Below, one piece after another: positions 16,959 through 24,785 of a DNA stretch of 64,000 bases. The DNA is from Labilithrix luteola. GTDB lineage: Bacteria > Myxococcota_A > Polyangia > Polyangiales > Polyangiaceae. The DNA lies in the NCBI RefSeq assembly GCF_001263205.1, contig NZ_CP012333.1:2976001-3040000 (forward strand). The letters are read 5' to 3'. Below the pieces are notes generated by a model. It ran no database searches, was not told the origin of the DNA, and saw only the letters and a list, made by a program, of their open reading frames with translations. The stretch's first letter is position 1, and each line of letters begins with the position of its first letter. Both the position numbers and the translations under genes were made by a program.

Positions 16959-18491
16959 TCACTCCCAGATCATACGGCCGCCGTCGAAGCGCACCGTCCG
17001 TACGCCGCCACAGGGAATGGAGGTCGCGTGCGGAGTCGCCGAGCTTCCGATCTTCACGTCGTGGTTGCCGCATGGCAAGCGCACGTCGAGCGGCGTCTGC
17101 CCGACCACTTTGCCGTCGACGAAGACGCGTCGATCGGCCGGTGCATTCTCGGTGCGGAGTGCTCCGGTCTTGGCATCGAGATCGGCGGGCGGCTTGGGCG
17201 GCTCCTTGGCCGCCGCTTCGCTGACGGCAGGCGCTGGCTCGGCTGCCTTCGCTGCGCTCGATGCGGCCGTGGGCATCGCGGCGGCGTCGACCTTGGGATC
17301 GTCGAGGTCGTCCACGGGCGCGTCGTCGAGAGCGACCGGCTTGGGTGCACTTGCCACCGCACTCGGCGCACTGCTCGGGGCCGCGCTCGCCTTCACCGAG
17401 GGCTCGGCGGCCTTCGGTGAGGGAACTGCCGAGGAAACGGTCTTGCTCGAAGCCGAACTGCCCGTCGCAAGCACGGAGACGCCTGCCACGACGAGCACCA
17501 GCGGGATACCGACCATGAGCATGATGGCGCGCGACGATGCGCCCGACTTCCTTTCGGACTGCGGCGCGACCGCCTGCACGTGACGAGGAAGCTCGAACGA
17601 CGACGTGAGCGGCGACCGCATCTCGTGCTTCACGGTCGGACGCGGCACCGGCGGTGCGACGATGTTCACGACTTCGTCGGACTTCAGGTACGCCATGATC
17701 GAGCTGTCGCGCTCGACGACCGGCAGCTGAACGGCGATGGGCGTCTCGGGCGCAGGCTCGGCAGCCATCGCGTTGGCGAGCTTTTGCGACGCCGGCGCTC
17801 GTGGAGCGCCGATGCCACCGAGGCCCGCGAGGAAGTCCGCGACGGTGCGGATGTTCCCAGCCCACGCTTGATCGACCGCCTGCGTGACGTTCGCTGGAAG
17901 GTTGGGCACCGACGCAAGCGTCGTGTCCGAAGCCGCACGCGCCTTTCCCGTCAGCATCTCGTGGACGAGCGAAGCCACCTGGCGCACGTCATCGAGGACC
18001 GCGCCCTCGTTCAACGGCACGCTTCCGTCGAGCGAGAGAAGGCCAACCGATCCGTCTTTCGTCGTCACGACCGTCTCGCCGTCGAGACCGCCGGAAGTGA
18101 AACCGGCCTTGTGCATCGCCGCGATCATCGATGCGAGCGAGTGTCCGATGCGCATCGCGCGATCGAACGCGAACGGCCCGCGCGCCTTCTCCAGCGACGA
18201 GGCAATGCTCTCGGCGTTGCACGCTTCGAGGACGAGATAAGGCAACCCGTCTTCACCGGTTCCGTCGTCGCGGACCCTCAGCACCGTACCGATGGCGTTC
18301 GCGAGCAGGCCCTCGCGCCGGATGCCGTCGACGTGCTCGCGCGCGAGCGGCACCTTGATCCAGGCCCGCACCCCATTGCGGTGCGTGGTGTCGTAGATGA
18401 CGGAGGTCGCCGATTGATGGATGAGTCCGTCGACTCGGAATCGGCCTCCTACGAGGGCCGGCATGCGTGCGGGAGCGGCTGGACGAACCAT
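16959..18491 (-). CDS. Ser/Thr kinase-like protein (pseudokinase) with TM and PEGA-like C-terminus
   Basis: 510 residues. Residues about 10-210 follow the layout of bacterial protein kinases: LVGGRFRVDGLIHQ (glycine-loop region), AWIKVPLA with the probable ATP lysine, and YLVLEACNAESIASSLE (hinge). The catalytic loop and metal loop are degraded: where HRD..N and DFG are expected the sequence reads KAGFTSGGLDGETVV and LLSLDGSV. A long Ala/Pro-rich linker follows, then one TM helix (IMLMVGIPLVLVVAGVSVLA), then a Ser/Ala-rich stalk and a PEGA-like beta domain (VFVDGKVVGQTPLDVRLPCG). It is probably a non-phosphorylating sensor or scaffold. The start at MVRPAAP is favoured; upstream sequence is not protein-like. 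Confidence 0.8.
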   Translation of the reverse strand: MVRPAAPARMPALVGGRFRVDGLIHQSATSVIYDTTHRNGVRAWIKVPLAREHVDGIRREGLLANAIGTVLRVRDDGTGEDGLPYLVLEACNAESIASSLEKARGPFAFDRAMRIGHSLASMIAAMHKAGFTSGGLDGETVVTTKDGSVGLLSLDGSVPLNEGAVLDDVRQVASLVHEMLTGKARAASDTTLASVPNLPANVTQAVDQAWAGNIRTVADFLAGLGGIGAPRAPASQKLANAMAAEPAPETPIAVQLPVVERDSSIMAYLKSDEVVNIVAPPVPRPTVKHEMRSPLTSSFELPRHVQAVAPQSERKSGASSRAIMLMVGIPLVLVVAGVSVLATGSSASSKTVSSAVPSPKAAEPSVKASAAPSSAPSAVASAPKPVALDDAPVDDLDDPKVDAAAMPTAASSAAKAAEPAPAVSEAAAKEPPKPPADLDAKTGALRTENAPADRRVFVDGKVVGQTPLDVRLPCGNHDVKIGSSATPHATSIPCGGVRTVRFDGGRMIWE

Positions 18492-18616
18492 GATCGACGA
18501 GAAGCGCTTCCCCCTCGACCAGGATACCCCGAAGCGCGTGGAACGATAGACGTGGCGGCGCTCGCGCGTATGGAAGGTGCGCGCGGGTGCGCCTCTACTT
18601 CGCTCCTGCGGCGACC

Positions 18617-18688
18617 ACTTGCGTGGACCGAGGATTTCGGGGCCCACGGTGGGCGAGGGCCCCGAAATCCTCGGTCCTTTGCGCAAGT
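18617..18688. repeat. Long near-perfect inverted repeat between two minus-strand genes
   Basis: Arms 18625-18645 and 18657-18677 are exact reverse complements over 21 bases (left arm begins GGACCGAGGATTTC), separated by an 11-base loop. Outside them a further 7-base pair (ACTTGCG at 18617-18623 with CGCAAGT at 18682-18688) extends the stem across a small internal loop. It lies downstream of the alaX-like gene and before the pseudokinase start, so it could end transcription or be an intergenic repeat element. No T-run follows either arm. Confidence 0.85.
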
Positions 18689-18716
18689 CTGTCGCGAACT
18701 CCGGTTGACTATTCAA

Positions 18717-19991
18717 TCAGCGCAACTGTGTTGCGCTGTCAGCGAGCGCGAGCTTCGCGGCCGAAGCGAGCGCGTCCAGCGACGTCGCGGAGGGAAACCG
18801 CCCTTCGGCGCGCTCGGGTCGTCCACCGCCGCGTCCTCCCTGAGCCTTGGCCTGGGACTGAACGAACGCGCCGCAATCAAACTTCGACGAGCCCCCGCGC
18901 TGGACCACGAGCACGAGATCCCCGCTCGCAGCGTCGGTGCCGGTGACGATGACGACGAGGTCCGGGCTCTCGGCGAGCTTGCCGGCGAGTGTGCGCAAGG
19001 AGGCGAGATCGTCAGCCGGGCGAGCCACGGCGATCACGTGGGGCGTTCCCGTCGGGACCGTCGACAAGATCTCTTTGGCGAAGAGCGCCGCGAGCTCCGC
19101 GCGAGCCGCATCGAGCTCGGTGCGAAGGCCCTTGAGGTCGGTGCGGAGCTTCGTGACGGCCTGAGGAACGTCGAACACACCGCACGTGAGGCTCGATGCC
19201 AACGTGGAGAGGACGTCGTGACGAGCGCGCGCATCGACCAACGCGCGGCGCCCCGCGTGGAAGCTGATTCGCAGCATGCCCTTGTACTTCTCGGTGCCGA
19301 CGATCCTTACCTGCCCGATCTGGCCCGTTCGAGTGCAGTGCGTACCTCCGCACGGAGTGATGTCGAAGCCTTCGATGGTGATGACGCGCACGCCGGCCGC
19401 CGCCTTGGCCATGTTCGGCTGCTTGCGCAGGTCCATCGACGCAAGCTCTTCAGGCGTCGGAAATTGGGCGTGCACCGGAACGTCGTTCATGACGACGGCG
19501 TTGACGAGATCTTCGGCGCGCGCGAGGTCCGCGTCGGCGAGGCTCGGCCTCGAGACGTCGATCGTGCAGATGCTCGCGCCGAGACGCGACGAGACCGTGG
19601 TGGCGCTGGCTTCGTCCGCGACCGCACGCGAGAGCGCATGCTGGGCGGTGTGAATCGCCATGTGATCACGACGCCGCCTATCGTCGATGGTTCCGCGAAC
19701 GGCCGTCGCCGCGCCACGCGCCAGCTCCTCGAGCTCGGGAACGGGCGCCTCCGCGAGAACGTGGTGAATCACTCCGGCGTCGTCGACTTGCGTATCCGCG
19801 ACGGCGAGGTTCACCCCGCCGACCACGATCGTCCCCGCGTCGCCGAGCTGACCCCCACCTTCCGGATAGAAGAGGGTCTTCGCGAGGACCACCGAGGGCC
19901 GACCTTCGAACGCCGACAAGGTCAGGCCCTCGGCTTCGAAGGTCGTGGCGAAGGGATCGGACCAGTAGAGCTTTTCCGTCATCGTCGTCAT
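18717..19991 (-). CDS. AlaX-type alanyl-tRNA editing protein with DHHA1-like C-terminus
   Basis: 424 residues, the long AlaX form. The N-terminus YWSDPFATTFEA and YPEGGGQLGDAG are those of the AlaRS editing domain. HTAQH (His-x3-His) and CGGTHC (Cys-x3-His) supply the four zinc ligands of the hydrolase site that removes Ser or Gly wrongly attached to tRNA-Ala. After residue 240 comes a helical stretch, then a DHHA1-like domain ending VVQRGGSSKFDCGAFVQSQ and GGRGGGRPERAEGR, which binds the tRNA elbow. Two in-frame ATGs, 19991 and 19982, are equally good starts. It is divergent from tex with about 60 bases between. Confidence 0.9.
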   Translation of the reverse strand: MTTMTEKLYWSDPFATTFEAEGLTLSAFEGRPSVVLAKTLFYPEGGGQLGDAGTIVVGGVNLAVADTQVDDAGVIHHVLAEAPVPELEELARGAATAVRGTIDDRRRRDHMAIHTAQHALSRAVADEASATTVSSRLGASICTIDVSRPSLADADLARAEDLVNAVVMNDVPVHAQFPTPEELASMDLRKQPNMAKAAAGVRVITIEGFDITPCGGTHCTRTGQIGQVRIVGTEKYKGMLRISFHAGRRALVDARARHDVLSTLASSLTCGVFDVPQAVTKLRTDLKGLRTELDAARAELAALFAKEILSTVPTGTPHVIAVARPADDLASLRTLAGKLAESPDLVVIVTGTDAASGDLVLVVQRGGSSKFDCGAFVQSQAKAQGGRGGGRPERAEGRFPSATSLDALASAAKLALADSATQLR

Positions 19992-20060
19992 GCGCCGGAC
20001 GAAGCATGCCACGGCGGAAACTCCACGCGCTGACGAAGTCGCGCTATGTCTCGCGGGGCC

Positions 20061-22256
20061 ATGACCGATCGAGCCCAGAGCGAGACCACGTTCGACCCTT
20101 CTGCTCGCATCGCCGAAGAGCTCCGGCTCGATGTGAACGCCATCCGCGCCGTGGTTCGGCTCCTCGCCGAGGGCGCGACCGTACCGTTCATCGCGCGCTA
20201 CCGAAAAGAGCAGTCGGGCGGGCTTGACGAGGTTGCCGTGCGCGCCATCGAAGAGAAGCGCGAGTACCTCCTCGAGCTCGACGCACGCAAGCAGACCATC
20301 CTCGCCGCGATCGACGAGCAGGGAAAACTCACGCCCCAGCTGCGAGCCGCGATCGAGAACGCATGGGTGAAGTCGGCCCTCGAGGACCTCTACCTCCCCT
20401 TCAAGCCGAAGCGCCGAACGCGCGCTCTCATTGCTCGCGAGCGCGGGCTCGAGCCTCTGGCCAACCGCATTCTCGCACAGCCCACCAGCGGCAATCCCGA
20501 CGCCGACGCGCGAGCGTACGTCGACGCAAAGAAGGAAGTTGCGGATACGGCGGCGGCGCTCGCTGGCGCACGCGACATCGTTGCCGAGACCATCGCCGAG
20601 CGACCCGACGTCCGCTCGGTCGTGCGCGCTCGGTTCGACCGTGAAGCCGCCGTGCAGACACGCGCCGTGGCCGCGAAAACCAAGGCTCCGACGAAGTTCG
20701 AAGCCTATTACGAATTCGCCGAGAAGCGCCGGACGATTCCCTCGCACCGGCTCCTGGCAATCCTTCGCGGCGAAGAAGAAGGCGTCTTGCGCATGAAGGT
20801 CGCCGTGGACGAAGAGGCGCTCGGACGCGATCTCGTCGCGCGCGTGGGCGTGAAGCGCAACTCGCCGTTCGGCGGACAGCTCGAAGAGGCCGTCCACGAC
20901 GCGCAGAAGCGGCTCGTCCTTCCCTCCGTCGAGTCCGACGTGCGCGCGGAGCTCAAGGAGCAGGCCGACATCGACGCGGTCAAGGTGTTCGCCCAGAATC
21001 TCAAAGAGCTGCTGCTCGCAGCGCCCTTCGGACGGCACGTCGTTCTCGGCATCGACCCCGGCCAGCGCACCGGCTGCAAGTGCGTCATCGTCGACGACAC
21101 CGGCAAGCTCGTCACGCACACCTTGATCAATCTCGTGCAAGGGCCCGCCGCGCTCGAGCACGCGAAGAAGACCGTGCGTGAGCTCATTTCCAAGTACAAG
21201 CCGTCGGCCATCGCCGTCGGCAATGGCACGCACGGGCGCGAGACCGCCGACTTCTGCCGTGATCTCCTCGCCGCTGAAAAGAAGGCCGGCGCAAAGGCCG
21301 AGCCGATGGTCGTTCTGGTGAGCGAGTCGGGCGCGAGCGTCTACTCGGCAAGCGACGTGGCGCGCGAAGAACTGCCCGACGTCGACCTGACCGTACGCGG
21401 CGCGGTGTCGATCGCTCGACGCCTGCAGGATCCGCTGGCCGAGCTCGTGAAGGTCGACCCCAAGTCGATCGGCGTCGGCCAATACCAACACGACGTCCAT
21501 CAGCCCCTTCTCAAGAAGAAGCTCGACGAGGTCATCGAGAGCTGCGTGAACGCCGTCGGGGTGGAGCTCAACACGGCAAGCGCGCTTCTTCTGTCGCGCG
21601 TCGCCGGTCTCTCGAACTCGCTCGCCAAGAAGGTCGTCGCGCACCGCGACAAGAACGGCGCCTTCCGTTCGCGAAAAGAACTCCTCGACGTCTCCGGGCT
21701 CGGCCCCAAGGCCTTCGAGCAAGCGGCCGGCTTCGTGCGCATCCGCGGCGCGAAGAATCCGCTCGATGCGAGCGCCGTCCACCCCGAGCGTTACGCCCTC
21801 GTCGAGAAGATCGCCAAGGACGCAGGCGTGGAGCTGAGCGCGCTCGTCGGCAATGCCGAGCTCGCCAAGAAGATTCCGTGGTCCAAGTACGTGACGAAGG
21901 ACGTGGGCCTCCCCACGCTCGAAGACATCGCGAAGGAGCTGGCCAAACCTGGTCGAGATCCGCGCGCAGCATTCGAAGCGCCTGCTTTCCGCGACGACGT
22001 GCGCACCATCGAAGACGTCAAGGAAGGCATGAAGCTCTCGGGGGTCGTCACCAACGTGACCGCATTCGGTGCGTTCGTGGACATCGGCGTCCACCAGGAC
22101 GGGCTCGTCCACGTCTCGCAGCTCGCCGATCGATTCGTCCGCGATCCGCACGAGGTCGTCAAAGTGGGTGACCGGCTCGACGTCGTCGTCCTCGGAGTGG
22201 ACCTGCCGCGCAAGCGCATCTCCCTCACGGCGCGAAAGTCGGCCAGCCCCAACTGA
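20061..22256 (+). CDS. tex: Tex-family S1 RNA-binding transcription accessory protein
   Basis: About 731 residues, normal for Tex. In order: the helical Tex N-domain with TVPFIARYRKEQSGGLDE, a YqgF/RNase H-like domain (VVLGIDPGQRTGCK, then AVGNGTHGRET), tandem helix-hairpin-helix motifs (ALLLSRVAGLSNSLAKK, LLDVSGLGPKAFEQAAGFVR) and a C-terminal S1 domain (KLSGVVTNVTAFGAFVDIG to DGLVHVSQLADR). Tex binds nucleic acid and influences transcription and expression; it is highly conserved in bacteria. The ATG at 20061 fits homologous starts; an ATG at 20046 would add five residues. Convergent with the trypsin-like gene. Confidence 0.95.
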   Translation: MTDRAQSETTFDPSARIAEELRLDVNAIRAVVRLLAEGATVPFIARYRKEQSGGLDEVAVRAIEEKREYLLELDARKQTILAAIDEQGKLTPQLRAAIENAWVKSALEDLYLPFKPKRRTRALIARERGLEPLANRILAQPTSGNPDADARAYVDAKKEVADTAAALAGARDIVAETIAERPDVRSVVRARFDREAAVQTRAVAAKTKAPTKFEAYYEFAEKRRTIPSHRLLAILRGEEEGVLRMKVAVDEEALGRDLVARVGVKRNSPFGGQLEEAVHDAQKRLVLPSVESDVRAELKEQADIDAVKVFAQNLKELLLAAPFGRHVVLGIDPGQRTGCKCVIVDDTGKLVTHTLINLVQGPAALEHAKKTVRELISKYKPSAIAVGNGTHGRETADFCRDLLAAEKKAGAKAEPMVVLVSESGASVYSASDVAREELPDVDLTVRGAVSIARRLQDPLAELVKVDPKSIGVGQYQHDVHQPLLKKKLDEVIESCVNAVGVELNTASALLLSRVAGLSNSLAKKVVAHRDKNGAFRSRKELLDVSGLGPKAFEQAAGFVRIRGAKNPLDASAVHPERYALVEKIAKDAGVELSALVGNAELAKKIPWSKYVTKDVGLPTLEDIAKELAKPGRDPRAAFEAPAFRDDVRTIEDVKEGMKLSGVVTNVTAFGAFVDIGVHQDGLVHVSQLADRFVRDPHEVVKVGDRLDVVVLGVDLPRKRISLTARKSASPN

Positions 22257-22257
22257 G

Positions 22258-23493
22258 CTAGCGTTTGCGGCGTTTCGTCGGTTTGGAGGGCGGCGTCCCG
22301 ATCATCTTGTCGAACGCCGCGAGCTTCCACGAGCCTTGCTCGAAGCGCCAGAACGTCTCGCGTGTGCCTCGCTCGAACTTCACGAGTAGCCGCAGCGTGT
22401 CCGACTTCGGATCTTGCTGGAGCGGCAGGCAGGTGACCGGCAAACCTTCTTTGCCGTGAGCCTCCTTCCAGAGACGCTCGGCGACCGCGACGCGCATGAT
22501 GGCCGTCGGGTTCTCGACGAAGGCCGACCAGAGCTCTTCACGGTTGGCCTTCGTCTCCCTCTTGCTCATCGCCTCGACGCTCTCGAAGCCGCGCTCGGCG
22601 ATGACGTCGTTCGTGATGAGATCGTAGACGTCGACCGACGGCTCGCCCTCGTGTCGAAGTCCGCCCACGAGCGTTCCGCACGATTTTCCGAGGCGATCGA
22701 CGAGCCAGGGAACGTTCGCGAGGCCACGCTTCGTCTCCAGCGCGGCGTCGATCACACGACTGACGGCATCGACCGGGATGGCCAGATAGACGTTGTCACG
22801 ACCTTCGTACTTGACGAAGTTCACGCCGACGACGGCACCGCTCTCGTTGGCGAGCGGCCCGCCGCTGCTGCCTGGGTCGATCGGCGCGGTGTGCTGAAGA
22901 AGCGTGATGGTGTGGCCGCGTGACGTGGCGGAAAATCGCTCGTTCGAAATCTGGCCGCGCGTGATTTGGTAAGACGGTCGCCCGTCGAGCCCCGGATACC
23001 CCGTCGCGATGACGGTCTCCAGGTCATGGGCGTGCGTGCTCGAGAGGCGAAGCCCCGGAAGATTGCGTGGTGCCTGCTCACGAAACGAGAGCACCGCGAG
23101 GTCGTAGTCCTTGTCGGCATAGATGACGTCGACGGGAACGGCCTCGTTCGAACCGTCGACGGAAATCTCTGCTTCGTCGGCGAAGTCGACCACGTGGCGA
23201 TTGGTGACGATGAACGTCTCGCCGCCTCGTCGAACGGCAAAGCCGCTGCCGAACGCGCCACCTGTTTGGGCCGTGAAGAACTCCGCGAGCTCGGCCTTGC
23301 CGCTCTGTTTCATACGCTCGGCCACGGCGCCGAACAGCTCGGCAATGCGCGGAGACGCTTCCACGTGCACGCTCACGGTATTTTGCCGGAGAAACGACGG
23401 TGACAAGCGCGAAGTCGACGCGCCCATCCCGCCCGCACAGCCTGCGCTGCTCGCGAAAACGATGCTCGCGAACGCGGCGACGAGGACTCGCAT
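22258..23493 (-). CDS. Trypsin-like serine protease lipoprotein
   Basis: 411 residues with a signal peptide and lipobox SAGC (Cys19), so exported and lipid-anchored. The chymotrypsin-fold triad is visible: TNRHVV (His100), KDYDLAVL (Asp131) and DPGSSGGPL (Ser210). GSGFAV before the His is typical of HtrA-type folds. No PDZ domain follows; instead about 150 residues of unassigned C-terminal sequence end in a Lys/Arg-rich tail. It may process or watch over envelope proteins. The stop is separated from the tex stop by only a few bases. Confidence 0.9.
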   Translation of the reverse strand: MRVLVAAFASIVFASSAGCAGGMGASTSRLSPSFLRQNTVSVHVEASPRIAELFGAVAERMKQSGKAELAEFFTAQTGGAFGSGFAVRRGGETFIVTNRHVVDFADEAEISVDGSNEAVPVDVIYADKDYDLAVLSFREQAPRNLPGLRLSSTHAHDLETVIATGYPGLDGRPSYQITRGQISNERFSATSRGHTITLLQHTAPIDPGSSGGPLANESGAVVGVNFVKYEGRDNVYLAIPVDAVSRVIDAALETKRGLANVPWLVDRLGKSCGTLVGGLRHEGEPSVDVYDLITNDVIAERGFESVEAMSKRETKANREELWSAFVENPTAIMRVAVAERLWKEAHGKEGLPVTCLPLQQDPKSDTLRLLVKFERGTRETFWRFEQGSWKLAAFDKMIGTPPSKPTKRRKR

Positions 23494-23532
23494 CGCGTCG
23501 AAGCGTACGCGTCCACGGGCACTCCCACAATC

Positions 23533-23573
23533 GAAGGGACGATCGGCGACCTCTCGCCACCGATCGTCCCTTC
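23533..23573. terminator. 14-bp stem inverted repeat, possible terminator
   Basis: GAAGGGACGATCGG at 23533-23546 pairs exactly with 23560-23573 across a 13-base loop. It lies 30 bases downstream of the stop of the minus-strand DUF4142 gene and upstream of the protease start. There is no T-run, so a factor-independent terminator is only one reading. Confidence 0.5.
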
Positions 23574-23603
23574 CTCACACGGATTGGATGCTGAGCAGCA
23601 GGA

Positions 23604-24545
23604 TCAGCCGCCGCCGCCGGAGTCGGTGGCGCCGCTGTCTGCGCCACTGTCTGCGTGACCGCTGTCTGCGCCGCTGTCGGCACCGCTGTCTGCGCCGCTG
23701 TCTGCGCCAGCGTCGGTCTCGGCGTCGGCGCCGGTATCGGGCTGGGCATCCGCCGCCGCGTCCTGCGCTGCGTCGGGTTGTCCGCTGTCCGCGCCCGAGT
23801 CGGCGCCGGCGTCGGCACGACCAGCAGGCGGCTCGGTATCGCGAATGACCTTCTGCAAGTTCAATGCATTGACAAGATCAGTCGCGACTTGAGCGCGAAG
23901 TTGCGTGAGCTCCGTTTGAAGTTGCTTATTGGCTCCAGCAACGGGCGCCGCTGCATCCTGCGCATCGCCGCTCGTAGCCTCGTTTGTCAGGCTCGGCATG
24001 AGCGAACGATCGATAATCGACAGCAGCTTCGCCTGATTGTTGATCTCCGCCGTCATGTAGGTGAAGTCGAAGTTCCCTGCGATCACATTCTGGAGATCAT
24101 TGGTCGTGAACCCATCGGTTCGTGCGAACTCACCCGCGGTCCGGTCGTTCTCGGCCGAGCCCACGTTGAGCGTCTCCTGCGGATTGTCGTCGAAGCCGCT
24201 GATCGACTCGAGCGTCTTCAGTGCTTGTTGACGCTGGGTCACCATATTGTTCGCGTAGGTCTTCACGTCATTGTTCTGCGTGCGACTCACGGCAAGCTGG
24301 CTCTGCGTAACCTCGTCGTTATTGAGGACGATCGCGATGCTCCCCACCGCTTTCGTGTCGAACGTCGCGGCTGTCTCGCTGGTCGGAATGACCGGTGTGG
24401 TGCTGCCTGTGTTCTGTGATCCCTTCAGGGCACCCTCGGACGACGATGTGTTTTCCGAACCTTGTTCCCCTGAACACGCCCACGACGCGAACACGGGCAC
24501 ACTCGCGATCGCGAGCACACCCAGCCATCGGATGGTCTTCTTCAT
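23604..24545 (-). CDS. DUF4142 lipoprotein with long Asp/Ser/Gly/Ala tail
   Basis: 313 residues. A very good ribosome-binding site (GGAGG, six bases before ATG 24545) fixes the start. A signal with lipobox SWAC (Cys24) leads into about 35 Ser/Thr-rich residues, then the DUF4142 helical bundle (residues about 65-205) with QSQLAVSRTQNNDVKTYANN and MVTQRQQALKTLE, the usual ferritin-like pattern of the family. The last 85 residues are low-complexity with tandem GADS units, typical of surface lipoproteins of Polyangiales. Function of DUF4142 proteins is not established. Single gene. Confidence 0.85.
   Translation of the reverse strand: MKKTIRWLGVLAIASVPVFASWACSGEQGSENTSSSEGALKGSQNTGSTTPVIPTSETAATFDTKAVGSIAIVLNNDEVTQSQLAVSRTQNNDVKTYANNMVTQRQQALKTLESISGFDDNPQETLNVGSAENDRTAGEFARTDGFTTNDLQNVIAGNFDFTYMTAEINNQAKLLSIIDRSLMPSLTNEATSGDAQDAAAPVAGANKQLQTELTQLRAQVATDLVNALNLQKVIRDTEPPAGRADAGADSGADSGQPDAAQDAAADAQPDTGADAETDAGADSGADSGADSGADSGHADSGADSGATDSGGGG
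23630..23712 (-). repeat. 12-bp tandem repeats coding for GADS units
   Basis: Inside the DUF4142 lipoprotein gene the sequence GCGCCGCTGTCT (top strand) recurs with small changes, giving Gly-Ala-Asp-Ser repeats in the protein. Such tracts change length by slippage, so the tail length may differ between strains. Confidence 0.85.
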
Positions 24546-24785
24546 GGAGCCTCCTTCCGGACGCTGCGGAGTGCAATGCCCGTGCGACCCCCTCACCCAC
24601 GCATGCCGATCGCGATATTTCCCCCCTGATTCCGTCGCGCGACGCGACTCACCAGGAGCGAGTGCAACGCGTGGGCCCATGCGATGGAAGGTCGCGGACG
24701 AGCGTCGTTCGCGCCCTCGCCGTGCACGAGCGCGGCACCACATCGCCACGACCTGGGGCAGCGCTGGCCCTCGGCCTCTGCCGTA

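Noticed and set aside
17580..20033. 817-codon plus-strand open frame
   Set aside because: Antisense to the pseudokinase and alaX; Arg-rich, no domain, no ribosome-binding site.
18717..22151. Very long minus-strand open frame (over 1,100 codons) continuing across tex
   Set aside because: Only its last 424 codons look like a protein (alaX). The rest is the antisense shadow of tex, which shows all Tex motifs; high GC makes such frames common.
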